Assembly (NCBI GenBank): GCA_018398585.1 | Contig: JAGTTD010000010.1 | Coordinates: 2,559,501 to 2,623,500, forward strand | DNA length: 64,000 nt | Source of the DNA: Simmondsia chinensis | Taxonomy: Eukaryota > Streptophyta > Magnoliopsida > Caryophyllales > Simmondsiaceae | Reading direction: 5' to 3' | Part shown: one piece after another, positions 32,726 to 44,857 of the stretch | Numbering within the stretch: the stretch's first letter is position 1 | How the letters are laid out: each line of letters begins with the position of its first letter | Made by a program: the position numbers and the translations under genes | Notes under the pieces: model-generated | Seen by the model: the letters and a program-made list of their open reading frames with translations, nothing else | Database searches by the model: none | Told to the model about the DNA's origin: nothing

Positions 32726-35266
32726 ATATAACATAAAATATATGATTCATGAATGTAATTGGATAAAAAGGAATTTAAATATATTATTAACTTTTAAATT
32801 TTTTAGATATTAGTTTATTTTTTATATTTAGTGAGTTAGATTAGTTTTATATCTGTACAATGATAGAGATTCATATAGTTAGGTTTCGTTTTAGTTTTGT
32901 TTTTATATTTATATTCTAATTAATATTGTTTAGATTTCTATCTTTATAATACAACATCTTCTTCCTGATTATTCAATAAAATATAACCTTAGGGTTTATT
33001 ATTTTTCTAAGTTTGAGGATCCGAATACGTCCGTTCGAGCGAAATTCAAGCAACACCTATTTGTGTGTCTTACGAACTTAACGGTCCTAAAACCCGCTTT
33101 TATCCTGCGTCATATTTGCTACTGTTTTCAGGTTTTAAAGAGAAAATGGTGGGTTTGGGTTCATCTATTTTCTATCATTGTTTAGTGTATTTATTAAGAT
33201 TTATTTATTTAAATTATGTATTATTTTATAGTGATTGTTTGATTATCCAGTACAAAGAGATCTCTTTTTTACGTAATAAAGTGTTTGGATACATTTTTTA
33301 AGAATATTTATCTATTGGAATGATAACAAAAATGACTTATTAATATAATCAATCAGTAATAACAAGGGATAGTGGGGGTTGACCATGGCAGTGGAATGGA
33401 CCATTGTGGGTAATGAGCAACGATAATGAATAAAAACAAGCCTTACAAGTGGGTGATAGTTGTGAACAAGTTATAGTAATCATGGGGGCTTACCTTACTG
33501 GTAGAGGTGGACTGTGGTAGTGGCAACTATGGTGGACGATCAAGGTGGACCGTAGCGGTGAGGTGAATTTACAAGGGTGGCAAGTCATGTCGCTAGTCAC
33601 AATGGTGGGTAATAGGAGTGCACTACAATGGTGGCGGATTATGGTAGTGATTCGTGATAGGAGTTGTTGCCATGCTAAGAGGGTGGTGACGAGTCATGAG
33701 GGTTAGAAGTTCATCATAATAATATCTAGGTATGACAGTGGAGGGTGATGAGTGTAATAACTTATGGTTATAGGAGTGGTGGCCGGTGCGTGGTCGTAAA
33801 AGTGTGTCATGATAGTGAAAATTTATGGTAAAAATAATATATTTTTTTTTTTCCTTGAAACATCTTTATGAAATATCTGGTAAGAAATGAAGCAAATTTT
33901 TGAGTACATTTTCATATTTTTGAATACATTTTTTGTGTTTTTGAATACATTTTTGATGATTTTAAGTACATTTCTACACCTATAGAATTTTTGTTTTCTG
34001 TACAGTAGAGCCGTCCAAGAAAGAAATTTTAGATTGGAACAACCCCTTTTACTGAGAAATTAACAATGATAGTCTATAACTTGTCTTTAACTTGTTTGCA
34101 ACGACCCCCTTTACTAACAAATTAAAGATGACAGTCAGGCTCCACTTCAGATGCTACAGTGTTTCATTTCTCACACACTAAAACAGGATCCAGAGGCTAC
34201 CTGTTTCATTTGTCTAGCTGGTTCTTCCATTGTTTTTGTTATGGGCGTACATTTGAAGCTCGAAACAAGACAAAGGGTGGCTCCTTTGAGGTACACCCTA
34301 CTACATGCTCTGTTTCCTGAGTTTCGAAATTACATAAAAGGAAGATAATTGGTACTTTTCAGCCCTCATTTCGCACCTTTTCTTTGCTTGACATTGACAT
34401 CTGATGGAGATTTGTGGGCATGGCCTGCTTCTTGATTTTAAGTCATTGCGGCTTTTGAGGAAGCCGATAACATGGCGTGATTTTCATGTTCAAGGTGTGT
34501 TTCTGAGTTTTGGTGGGATGATGTCATTTTCTTGAGTTAACAAGGCCGATGAACTTTGGATTTTGTGTTGAGGAATCAAGGATTGATAGACAAGACTCTT
34601 TTATTTGACATTGAACTCCTCAAGATTCTACCAAGCTGAATTCTCCCAATCTGTGATTCACCACAGTTTGGTATTGAGGTGTCTCTTGTTTTTGTGATAG
34701 CCAAGTAACCGATCCTAACAAGATTCATATATACACTTGCATCAACCTGCAACATCACATTTCAGCCAGGAAAGCTACTGGTGGTAGTTCGTTGAAGAAA
34801 ACAGGAGCCTTTGAGGTGTTAGACGTGCACGTCCTATCATCTCAATGCAGATAATACGTGTGTTGTACATGCGACAATACCAAGTGAACATATTATGATG
34901 TGGGTGTGCGTGCACAAGATATTAGTGATGTGGGTGTGCGTTGTATGTTTACAAAATAGTTGAGAGTATCAGTGAATACGAACATTTTAAACTGGCCATC
35001 ATCCCATTTTAGTGTGTTTTCCTGGTAATTGCACATCACATCCAATTTTCTGTTGATTTAACAAGATATTTAGGCTACTAATAACCCATTATTGGTTCGT
35101 CATCAATCTAATTGAGCCACCAACAATAATGAGTTCTTATAAAACCTTTAATGAGCTCTTGATATGCCATTAACATACTATTCCCAAAGTTTAGTGAGTC
35201 AAATATCCCATGTTAAGCATCACAGAAAAGCATCGGTGAGTAACAAACTCTCCTATAATGTTAAGC
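32726..35266. other. Intergenic, no gene; partly duplicated
   Basis: 33360-33830 is rich in imperfect GTGG/TGGTGG phrases and is related to 63600-63990 and, more weakly, 42540-42610. 33890-33980 has three to four loose units of TTTTTGAATACATTTT. Frames at 33065-33301, 34151-34348 and 34576-34758 match nothing recognised. Confidence 0.5.
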
Positions 35267-35278
35267 ATCTTATATCAA

Positions 35279-35388
35279 TAGCCTCTTTTTATGATAGCAC
35301 CCTAAAGGGGTAAGGTTGTGTACATTCCATCCCCCAAACCCTACATATGCAGGAGCCCTCGAGGCACTGGGTTTGTTATTGTTGTTTT
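35279..35388 (+). mobile_element. 5'-truncated 5S-RTE SINE tail
   Basis: It contains only the RTE-like module, from CACCCTAAAGGGGTAAGG to CACTGGGTTTGTTATTGTTG. Exact 12-bp duplication ATCTTATATCAA at 35267-35278 and 35389-35400. The loss of the 5S head with an intact target duplication is what 5' truncation during reverse transcription gives. Confidence 0.8.
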
Positions 35389-35551
35389 ATCTTATATCAA
35401 CAATAAATGGAATTCAAGTGCAGACGCATGGTGAACTGAGAATGTGAATCATGTGAGCAGTCTCCTGCTGGGGATAGGAATGCAAAGACGAGAGGAACAA
35501 TGAAATGCAATATAATGCAAAGCAGAGCGAAGAAAAGAAGGAAAGGGAAAC

Positions 35552-36010
35552 CTCGGCTTCAAGAATCATCTGATCCACATAAGCCTTCAACTTGTTAACC
35601 CTAAGAGCCTCGGTGAAGAAACGGAACTGCTCCTGTTGAATGGAATAGTCAACATCGAACACAATGCCGAGCCCAAAGGTGGGCACATTGAAGCAGTACA
35701 CCTCCTGCTGACTTAGATCCGACTCAGGGGCCTTGAAAAAATGGGCAGACACCTCTGGCCTTATCAAGAAGGTGATCTTGTTGTGCCCTCTGTATTCAAT
35801 GTAAATACTCCCCCATGCTCGGAGTACTCCTGATGCAGTATCACTATGGGCCCTTTCAGGAAACGCAGGAGCCCTCCCAATACCAGGGGCCATGCCTTGA
35901 CAACTGGCGGTAGCCGCTTTCTGGATCTGGCTGATGGGATAATCAGAGCTGAGATGAGTTTGGCCACTACCAGAGTCATAGCGATGAGCAATCCACGCTC
36001 ATCATCTTCT
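35552..36010 (-). pseudogene. CYP51: Truncated CYP51 (obtusifoliol 14-alpha-demethylase) first exon
   Basis: The parent enzyme is a membrane-bound P450 of sterol synthesis. Minus-strand frames show its N-terminal third: GLLIAMTLVVAKLISALIIP (membrane anchor), SRKRLPPVVKAWP, then after a frameshift near 35770 KITFLIRPEVSAHFFKAPES, DLSQQEVYCFNVPTFG and FRFFTEALRVNKLKAYVDQM. It ends at GAG|GTTTCC, a plausible splice donor. No in-frame ATG precedes the anchor, and no second exon (I-helix, heme-binding Cys) was found to the left. Retention of the exon border suggests a DNA-level fragment rather than a retrocopy. Confidence 0.85.
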
Positions 36011-36070
36011 CTTTGCTGTCTACAGCCTCCACCACCTCCATTGCTGAAACTGGAGGATTCAGATTAAGGA

Positions 36071-36785
36071 CTGAGTCAGAGCTTCGATGATTCTAGTAAC
36101 TCTCTTTTGGTTTTACCAATGATGATTGATGACTGTGTTCAAAAACGAAAAAAAATGATGGTTCATGTCTTTTTTTAGTCCGTTCGTAAAATCTAATAAA
36201 TATATGATAATATAATACGGATATAATATGAAAAAGGCACATCTGGATTGGAACTTTTTAATATCAGCGTAATTTTAAATTGACACTTAATACATTTAAG
36301 TAGTTGGTTCAATCCGCTTCCAAAACATTAAACATAGTTATATAGTTACGTTATACTAATTATTTGTATTGTACATTGCTATTGCTATGCATATGTAGTA
36401 TAATATATGTTAATAAGAGATAAATTGTGTTTAATCATGTAGATTAGAAAATTCATGTATTTATTATTATCAATGATAAGCATGTATCCCAAACTAGCAT
36501 GTAATAGAATATCACACATATAATCAGATAGGTAACTTATATTAGATCTAGTTAACATTGAAGTCCCCTTCTTTGCTTAAAGAATGGTCGGCGAAACATC
36601 TGACTAGGTTGTTACTATATAAAACCGAGTACATATTGGCAATAGAGACCAGCTGCTGCAATTCATTACCATGCCAATTCTCTCTTAGGTCAACTGGCTA
36701 TTCACTGACACATGGCTGCAACATAACAGCCATTCCATGAACCTCTAAAGTAGCTTGCAACTATCAGGCAAGCAGGTAGTTCAAC
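36071..36785. other. AT-rich intergenic sequence, nothing recognised
   Basis: No gene, RNA or clear repeat was found between the CYP51 relic and the tRNA-type SINE. Confidence 0.5.
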
Positions 36786-36787
36786 CT

Positions 36788-36968
36788 ATTTTGGTAACGA
36801 GGGACTAAGTTGCCCCAACCAACCCTGACCCATAAGGAGGCTCACAATCCCCATGAGCAGGTAAGTCATGAGTATATCCTCAGCGAGAATCGAACTCCTG
36901 CCCCCTAGGCGATGACCGCATGAGTAGGAGACGCCACCAACTGAAACGCCCTCATGGCAAGATTCACT
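36788..36968 (-). mobile_element. tRNA-derived SINE
   Basis: The minus strand has a tRNA-like A-box (GTTTCAGTTGGTGGCG) and B-box (GGAGTTCGATTCTCGC) followed by about 100 bp of unrelated body ending in GTCCCTCGTTACC. It is unrelated to the 5S-type SINEs. No clear target duplication was seen, so borders are approximate. Confidence 0.6.
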
Positions 36969-37115
36969 AGCGGCTAGCCATCTTTCATCGAATGCATTCC
37001 GATACATACATATAGAAAGCAGAAGAGGGAGCAGAAATCAAACCCCAAAACACGTAATTCTACTGGGGTTTCGTTTATTCATACAGAGAGCGGAAGTATC
37101 AACAAGACAATTTGT

Positions 37116-38897
37116 TTAAAATCTCATGGAGCCCTTCAAGACTCCTTCTACATGACTAGTAATCAAAGAAGAGGAGGAGGATGACACTGATGATGCATTA
37201 ACATGATTTGTACTGTAACCAACATTCTTCTCATCAAAGCAGTAAAATGGGGCCTGCCACTTGGAATCCTCTAGTACTGCTCCCACCTCAAATGTCATTA
37301 CATGAGCTTCCCTCCCTGGCCACCCAAACAGTAAAGGCGGATCAACGCATTGCTAATCTATCAATATTATTGTGCAGTGCTAATAAGAAGTCCCTACTAC
37401 AATGGTAAAACAAGCAAGAGACAAGAGATCCAGAATGGATTGTCCCAGTTCCACTTTCAAGCTACCTCAAATTCTAGCCCAATTCTACAAACCAAATTGT
37501 CATTTACTGAGTTCGAAGGCGTGTGCTTCCCGTTTTCAGGTGGGTTTCCATTCTTTTGTTTTAAGGCAAGCTAAACTCGAATAGAAGCAAGGATGATGGT
37601 ATATTAAGAAAGTTTAGGGAAGTGTCCTCATATGGCGAGGTAGAGAGTATTTTTAAGGCTAATGTAATTTGTTTAGCAGAGATCTGAGATTTCCAAATTT
37701 TGTAACCCATCCACTATATACAGAGCAAGAAGCATTTGGCGAGAGGCATCAACGACAAGTAACTTAATTCCCACGTATAAAAACGTGATCAAGTTAAGGG
37801 TTTTTGGAGCTCTTCCCGTTTGACGATGCGGTATTTAACGGTGGGAAGCTTAATAGACGGTTGTGCTCGGGAAAATCGCCCAAGGCGTGCTGTGTGTATC
37901 CAGCAAGAACTTAGTATCTAATATTAACCTTTTTCACCCACCTACCATATCGACATCCCTTGTGTCATATATTTATCAACAGTTTAGTCAAGGGTTTGGA
38001 AGTCTATCAACATTCACACAACCTCAATTCCATAAAAAAGCAACATTCCCAATGCCCCAAGGACTCCCGCCTAAGCAGGGTCTGGGGAGTGGATATACGC
38101 AGCCTTCCCCCCTTCAGTGCGCTACCCTGAAAAAAGATTATTTTCGAGAACCCCCAACTTAAGCGGTGCAACACGAGGACTTTCCAGGAGGTCACCCATC
38201 TCGGTACTACTCTCGCCCAAGCACGCTTAACTTCGAAGTTCTAATGGAATCCGGTACTTGCAGGTTGATACCAACCAAAAATCATGCAACAGTTGATAAA
38301 TGGAGAAACCGAAAGCTGAAACAGACAGGGCAGGGATGTAGAGACTAAGAAAACAATGAAGGAGAAATCGGTACCAGTATAGAAGACCCAATGGACGGGG
38401 CGCTTGGAGACGACATCCTCGTAGTACCAAATGAAATCAACCTTCTGCCAGACATTACAGAGGAACCCATCGACATGGCGCTGACCCAAATAGGTGGCAC
38501 CATCGAGCCAGTTAGGCCTAAGGATACCCACCTCCAGCTTAGCGGAGCGACATCCCCGAGGATCAGGGTCCAGCGTGTAGAAGAAAGAAGTGCCGTTGTT
38601 CCACTCCAGGTCGTAGAGAAGGGTGCCAAGCTGATGCCGAATGATGTTGAAATTGCGGCCGTTGGGCCAGTCGTACCACAAATCTATCAACTGCAGCTCC
38701 CCGGTGTAGTTCATCACCAGAATCGCGTGGAATTGAGGCGGCCATGCTCTGGGTTGTGGTGGATCCTCCTCGCTTGCTGCTGCTGCTGATTGGTCTAATT
38801 GCCCCAACTGAGATTGCGTGACGCCCAAAATGTAGGCATAGCAAATGAACCACAGGACTGCCATGCTGCGGATGAGGCTTCCAAAACAGAACGCCAT
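37116..38897 (-). CDS. At4g14100-like secreted protein of unknown function
   Basis: Two exons, 38897-38375 and 37315-37116, split inside a Gly codon (donor CTG|GTACCG, acceptor CCAG|GGAGGG), give 240 aa. The start [12 protein letters not shown] opens a signal peptide or anchor (hydrophobic [13 protein letters not shown]). The body has the family's motifs [83 protein letters not shown] and, in exon 2, [23 protein letters not shown]. The family is annotated in Arabidopsis as a putative glycosyl-group transferase without firm biochemical proof. The intron (37316-38374) contains a 5S-RTE SINE. The promoter is short: an inverted-repeat element carrying an RTE LINE starts 134 bp upstream of the ATG. 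The frame is intact. Confidence 0.9.
38042..38256 (-). mobile_element. 5S-RTE chimeric SINE, copy 7 (intron of At4g14100-like gene)
   Basis: It has 5S-like head and RTE-like tail in the same sense as the host gene. The head differs from the others (GTATCAACCTGCAAGTACCGG on the minus strand, then ATTCCATTAGAACTTC). No clean target duplication was found, so it is probably older. Confidence 0.85.
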
Positions 38898-39030
38898 TGC
38901 CTCCCTCCCTCCCTCTCCCTCTCCCTCTCCGTCCAGGCTCACCGCTTTGTGCTTTCCAGTCTTCAAGGGTTCCGTGGATAAGTTGGATACGGGTGATATA
39001 TTGTATAGATACAAGGTGTCATTTTGAGAC

Positions 39031-41567
39031 GGCAAATTCTATCCGTTGATTGTAAAAAACGGTTAAAATTTATTAAATATTGAAAAGAATAATTTATAAC
39101 ATATATACCTTGGTTATTGTATAGAGCTTACAAAGAAAGAGCGGATTTGAAGCTTGATTGGGATGGGGAGGGAGACACAAACCGAATGTGGAACGAAATG
39201 GCCCAAAAGATTAGGGGACTGGCACGCGAAGTCCTGGGAGAGTCAAAAGGTGGGGCAATTATCAACAGAGAGTCCTGGTGGTGGGGCGAGGAAGTCCAAC
39301 GGAGGATTAAGGCAAAACGAGACTTGTTTAAGGAGTGGAAGCGTAGTAGAGAAGAGGAAAAGAGACGGAAATATCAGCAAGCCAGGAAGGAAGTAAAGAA
39401 AGCAGTCAGTGAGGCAAAATCAAGAGCATATGAGGAGTTTTACAAGAGGCTGGATACCAAAGAGGGAGCCAAGGATATATACAAGATCGCCAGAGCAAAA
39501 GAGAGCAGGACGAGGAACTTGGAGCAAGTGAAATGCATAAAAGGTGAAGATGGACAGGTGCTAATGGAAGGGCATCTAATTAGAGCTAGGTGGAAAGCCT
39601 ACTTCCACGATCTGTTTAACATCCAGGGAAACGCAGAAATAGCTCTAGGGGATCTCCAGACAACGAGGGAGGATCAGAATGAATGCTTTTGTGAGCGAAT
39701 TACTCCAGAGGAGATCAAGGAAGCCCTAAAACATATGGGCAGGGGAAGAGCAGTTGGCCCAGATGGGATACCCATTGAGGCATAAAAATGCCTCGGACAG
39801 AGGGGCATTAGCTGGCTGACAAAATTCTTTAACCAAATCTTTATGGGGAACAAGATGCCGGACGAATGGCGGAAGAGCACACTGGTCCCAATCTACAAGA
39901 ACAAGGGCGACATCCAAAGCTGCGCCAATTACCAGGGGATCAAACTGATGAGTCACACCCTCAAGCTGTGGGAGCGAGTCATAGAAAGGAGACTACGACA
40001 ACAGACGAAAGTGACCGAAAATCAATTTGGGTTCATACCTGGGAGATCAACAATGGAAGCAATTCACCTCTTACGGCGAACGATAGAGCAGTATTGGGAG
40101 AGACAAAAGGATCTCCACATGGTCTTCATCGATTTGGAGAAGGCATATGATAGAGTGCCAAGAGAGGTACTGTGGAGGGTGTTGGTTAGGAGAGGCATCC
40201 CAATGCCTTATATTCGGACCATCGGGAACATGTATGAAGAGGCAAATACTAATGTGCGCATACGGGAAAGGGAGACAGATACTTTCCCTATTACAGTTGG
40301 GGTGCACCAGGGCTCTGCCTTGAGTCCTTTCATGTTCATTCTAGTGATGGATGAGCTCACTAGACACATCCAAGGGGAGGTACTTTGGTGTATGCTCTTT
40401 GCAGACGACATAGTTCTGGTGGGGGAATCCCGAGCGGACATAAACGAGAAGTTGGAATTGTGGAGAGGTGCTCTTAAATCGAGGGGTTTAAGGATTAGCA
40501 GATCTAAGACCGAGTACTTGGAATTCAAATTCGATCATTCCACCACGGCTAGCACAGAGGAGGTCAAGATCGAATCAGAAACCGTATCGAGTAAGAAGAG
40601 TTTCAAATACCTGGGATCCATGATACACCAGAATGGTGAAGTGGATGAGGATGACAACAACAGGATTAAAGTAGGATGGCAGAAGTGGAGGATGGCATCT
40701 GGGGTGCTGTGTGATAGAAAGTTCCCGCTAAAGCTAAAGGGAAAGTAATATAGGACAGTAGTAAGACTGGCTATGCTATATGGGGCAGAGTGTCGACCAA
40801 TGAAACAAAATCAAACATAGAGGATGAAGGTGGCAGAGATGAGGATGAGGACGCTGGGCTGGATGTGTGGTCACACAAGGAATGATAGGATTAGGAACAA
40901 TGTAATACGAGGTAAGTTGGGTGTAGCCTCAATCGAGGATAAATTCAGGGAGCACCGCCTAAGATGGTTTGGACATGTTAGCAGGAGACCAACTACATCC
41001 CCAGTCAGGAGGTGTGAACAGCTTCACACGACGCTAGGCAGAAGAGGGAGGGGCAGACCAAAGAAGAGTTGGCTGGAGACGATTCGTCATGACCTAACTC
41101 ACCTAAACCTAAGAGAGGAGATGGCCTCAGATAGGGCACAATTGAGGGCTAGCATAAGGGTAGTGGAGGTGGCAGAGTAGATTAGTGCGGAGAGTGACTT
41201 GTAGTTTAAGATTCTTCCTCTTCTTCTTCTTCTTCTTCTTTTTTTTTTCCTCCTCAAAATTCATTGGTAATTAATTAGTGGTTTATTTGCAGGCACTCAA
41301 TTACTTCAGGTTGGGAGTCCCTGGAAACAGCCTCCTTTCTACTCGGAAGGGGTAAGGCTGCGTACATCACCCCTCCCAGACCCTACTTTTTGCGGGAGCC
41401 GGAAGGCACTGGGACTGTTGTTGTTGTTGTATTAAAAGAAAGAAGGAATAAGGAAGAAAAATTATTTTTTCTCAAATACTCAATAAATTTGGACTATAAA
41501 TTATTATTAATTTTTTAATATTTAATAAATTTTATCCGTTCATTGCAGTAGAGGGTTAGAATTTACC
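39031..41567. mobile_element. Inverted-repeat MITE split by an RTE LINE
   Basis: The arm at 39031-39107 (CAAATTCTATCCGTTGATTG, then AAAATTTATTAAATATT) is the inverse of the arm at 41490-41567, with the same AAAATTTATTAAATATT and then AACCCTCTACTGCAATG when read on the minus strand. The LINE occupies the middle. Outer target duplications were not resolved. Confidence 0.6.
39117..41430 (+). mobile_element. RTE-clade LINE, 5'-truncated, with reverse transcriptase
   Basis: One reading frame runs from 39117 to 41180, broken only by three in-frame stops (39783-39785, 40746-40748 and a TAG just before 40824). It encodes the segment after the endonuclease, RT and C-terminus. RT marks: NYQGIKLMSHTLKLWERVIE, ENQFGFIPGRSTMEAIHLLR, VFIDLEKAYDRVPREVLW, GVHQGSALSPFMF, and the catalytic FADDIVL. 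The C-terminus has [13 protein letters not shown] and GRGRPKKSW. The endonuclease is missing. The 3' UTR (41181-41430) contains a CTT-rich run and ends in the block reading GGGTAAGGCTGCGTACATCA, then (TTG)n. This 3' end (41303-41430) is homologous to the tail of all 5S-type SINEs here. It cannot be active itself, but shows the lineage was. Confidence 0.93.
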
Positions 41568-41588
41568 CCTCTCACCATCTTATAAGAA

Positions 41589-41592
<4 letters not shown>

Positions 41593-41624
<32 letters not shown>
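41593..41624. repeat. (AT)n microsatellite
   Basis: About 16 uninterrupted AT units. Confidence 0.9.
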
Positions 41625-41629
<5 letters not shown>

Positions 41630-41672
41630 ATCAATTGAAGCCTAATTTTTGAGTTCTCTTGAAAATTTTATG

Positions 41673-42087
41673 GGTTATTTCTGTTAAAGATTTATATACT
41701 ATATTTATTTTGTTAATTTGATTTTTATACTTTTAATTGTATTAATTTAGTTCAGAAATAATTTTAAATTTTTTAATTTAATTATTTGATCAAATTTAAG
41801 TTAAGTTAATGTAGTAATTTTGAATGAAAAAATTATATTAGATGCAAACAACTTATTATAAATTCATCTGTTTATTTAATTTAATCCAATTTGTGACCAA
41901 ATTATTAAATCATTCATTAAAACCTTACAATAAAATCATCTCTAATGAATAAATTGATACATTTTGAATTATACAGTGACTAAATTGACACAATTAAAAG
42001 TATGAGGACTAAATAATTACAATCAAAAGTATAAGGACTAAATTAACATAATAGGCAAAGTATAGGGACCTTTAGCATAAATAATCT
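41673..42087. mobile_element. MITE-like element, relative of 424-806
   Basis: The left end (GGTTATTTCTGTTAAAGATT, then TATACTATATTTATTTTGTT) is the imperfect inverse of the right end (AACATAATAGGCAAAGTATA, then GGGACCTTTAGCATAAATAA). The interior shares phrases with the element near the left edge of the window. Confidence 0.5.
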
Positions 42088-42269
42088 AAAATTTTATTAT
42101 ATAGAAATTATTTAAGAGCATGGCTTTTAATAAGAAAGAATGATAAATAGTTTTCAATTTTAGAAATATTGTATTAAAAATTTAAAAATCAGTTTTGTAG
42201 TGTTTTGTCACTTGAACTTTTCAAATAAAACAATCTTACATATATTCAATTCATATACCCAATTTATAT

Positions 42270-42390
42270 ATATGTCACATGTTGGGCACGTGACTGTAAG
42301 TGAGCATGGGCGTATGAGATATGACATTTCTAGGACTTGGCCCAGCCCAATGATAGTTTTGCTTAGGCCCATTTGCAATTTTTTTTTGCT
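42270..42390 (-). promoter_or_regulatory. Orphan copy of the AP-1 sigma promoter
   Basis: It aligns with 32604-32720: TTGGGCACGTGACTG is kept, while the second G-box core has changed to CACATG. Site II-like GGCCCAGCCCAAT is kept. No AP-1 sigma exon lies on the side where the gene would be. Confidence 0.65.
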
Positions 42391-44584
42391 TTTTCTTTTT
42401 TTGGCGTATTTGTATTATTTATAATGAGTCGTTTGGTTGTACAGTTTAGAGAGTATTTTTATTTTTTTTACATAATAAAATATTTAGATATTGAACGACA
42501 AAAAATTAACTTATTGATATAAATCAATTAGTAATAATAGGGGAAAGTGGTAATCGGCAATGGTGGTGTGGTGGATCAAGGGGTGATGAACGACGATGAT
42601 AGATAATTATAAAATAATATTATTTTTTTTTGTTAAGTTATAAAAAAATAGAAAAAGATATTTTATATTAACTAAATACAAGCCTTACAAATAACTAATA
42701 TTTTTTCACAACTTTAAATTATTAAAAAAGTAAAAAAAAAAAAAAAAAAAAAACCAAATGCAGTCTTAGAGATTCTCCATCAGACTTTTTCAATTTAGAA
42801 ATATTTTTTTTCCTTATAGTTTCGAAATGTTAAAATTTGACTGCAATTAATAATGTTTGCAAATTTTTAAAATCCTCAGCCTTGTTGTGATTTTAAAAAC
42901 AATTTTTTAGTTTTTATTTTTATTTTTAATATTTTCCATTTGAGTAAAAATTAAGAATGCAAAAACAAATATAAGAAAACAAATATTATTACAATTAAAC
43001 TTTTGTTTTTTTAAAACCTAAAAAAGTACGATTATAAACGACATAAATAAGCCCTTAATTGCTAAAATCTTTTAATTCAAGTCGTCCATACTCTCCATAA
43101 CATAGTAACTTTGGCATTAGACCTTTTTCTTACTATATGAGATGACTGGTCCGATATATTAATTAGGTAATCTACAACCCAATAATTAAGTCTGGTATTC
43201 GTTGTTCGGCACCGTACTCTTCCTATTGATGGCTCTATCAGAACAGTGCTGTACTTTTCCTATCTTGTAAAAGAAATAACTTTTATTGCTACATTGAATG
43301 ATTGCTGCTTTCTATATATATATATTCTCCAATATACACATTGCACAAGGGACCCGGTTATCTGATAAACCTCGACCCATGCAACAATCTATACAGTATA
43401 GAAGTCACTTAAGTCATGAATTTCTCATGGAGAGGATATAATAGTAGAATTTTGAAGGCCGGAAATACCATTGATCAACTAGGGTAGCAGCTAACTTTGT
43501 TATAAAATGCGTGTACAACGCATGTTTGGACATAACTGAAAATAATCAATACTTATAACTAAGTTAAATATTCATATTCTATATTTTACTAAATTTATCA
43601 CTTTATTTCTTAAATTACTGATTCTCCCATATGATTTGCAAAGTGGTTTGTTTCTTGTACCACTATTACGACTCCCAGTAGTCTTTAATTTTATAAGTCA
43701 CTGAATTCTTGACCAACATTTTCGTATATATAAGCAAATAATGCACGTACTGTTATACTTCAGTTATTTTCCTCACCATATTTTCGTAACAAAGATGGCT
43801 ACTCCATAATGCTTTTACTTCTTGTTGCAAACACTCCTTCAAACAAAAAAATGCCAGAGGAACACAACCTAGAATACCAAATGAAGTGCATTTTATTGAT
43901 TTGTTTTTGGATATCAATATATATAGAGAGAGAGAGAGACAAAATACAAAAAGAATACGTAACTAATTTACAACAATTTGTAACAAAAATACAGTTGCCA
44001 CCAAGTAACTAAAATACGAGGAAAAGTATCTATACCAATACAAGAAAATATCTATAACATGATTCAACCCCGAAAGCTATACGAACACTTCATCAAAGTC
44101 CCAAGTCACCAAAATCCCAAAAGAGATACACTGTTTACAAAGATTTAACCGTATCTTCTCTCCACCATAGCCAATCCAAAACCCTCAAAATCGACTAGCG
44201 ATTGCCATCAACACAACACCACATCCATTTAGCTTCACAAGAGGAATAACTACCGCCACCACTGCTATCTGAAACTCGAAGAAAAAACCAAAGTAATCAG
44301 TTCAAGCAAAAACATTAATAGTACATCATCCATATTGTAACTATGCGTCAAAAATATTTTGAGTTCTATACGTTCCTTCCTTTTCACATTGCTAGTACAA
44401 CAAAACGAAACAAAAACCAGGAAAATTTCAAGCTCGCAGGGTGATTCAGCAACCAATCATGACTAAAATGACTACTCTACTGGAGTTTGGAAACAAGGTT
44501 ACTGTTTCTCTAAGAGTCTAGAGAAACACAAAACCGACTCCTATAGGAATAATCATCAGAATATCTTGAAAATTAGCATCTATA
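42391..44584. other. AT-rich intergenic sequence, no gene
   Basis: 43500-44000 is colinear with 53950-54620 (shared AAAAATGCCAGAGGAACACA and AGAGAGAGAGAG region), a further segmental duplication. Frames at 43809-44012 and 44265-44456 are not recognised. Confidence 0.5.
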
Positions 44585-44600
44585 TCTCAGCTGATTATCA

Positions 44601-44841
44601 GGGAACATACCCAATGCCTCAGGGGCTCCCGCCTACGCAGGGTCCCGGGGGGGGGGGGGGGGTTACGAAACCTTCCCCCTTCAGGGTGTTAACCTGAAAA
44701 GAGGCTGTTTCCCAGTGTCCCCAACCTGAGGGTGAGGACTTCCCAAGAGGTCACCAATTCTGGTACTACTTTCGCCCAAGCATGCTTAACTTCGGAGTTC
44801 TAATGGGATCGGGTGACGACGTGTTAGTGCCCTCTTTGGGG
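44601..44841 (-). mobile_element. 5S-RTE chimeric SINE, copy 8
   Basis: 241 bp, second subfamily (head CCAAAGAGGGCACTAACACG on the minus strand, tail GGGTATGTTCCC). Duplication TCTCAGCTGATTATCA at 44585-44600 and 44842-44857. Contains a poly-G run at about 44646-44662 within the tail. Confidence 0.93.
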
Positions 44842-44857
44842 TCTCAGCTGATTATCA

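Noticed and set aside
36860..36968. tRNA gene
   Set aside because: A- and B-box-like sequences are present but no cloverleaf with a proper acceptor stem is evident, and a non-tRNA body follows; called a SINE.
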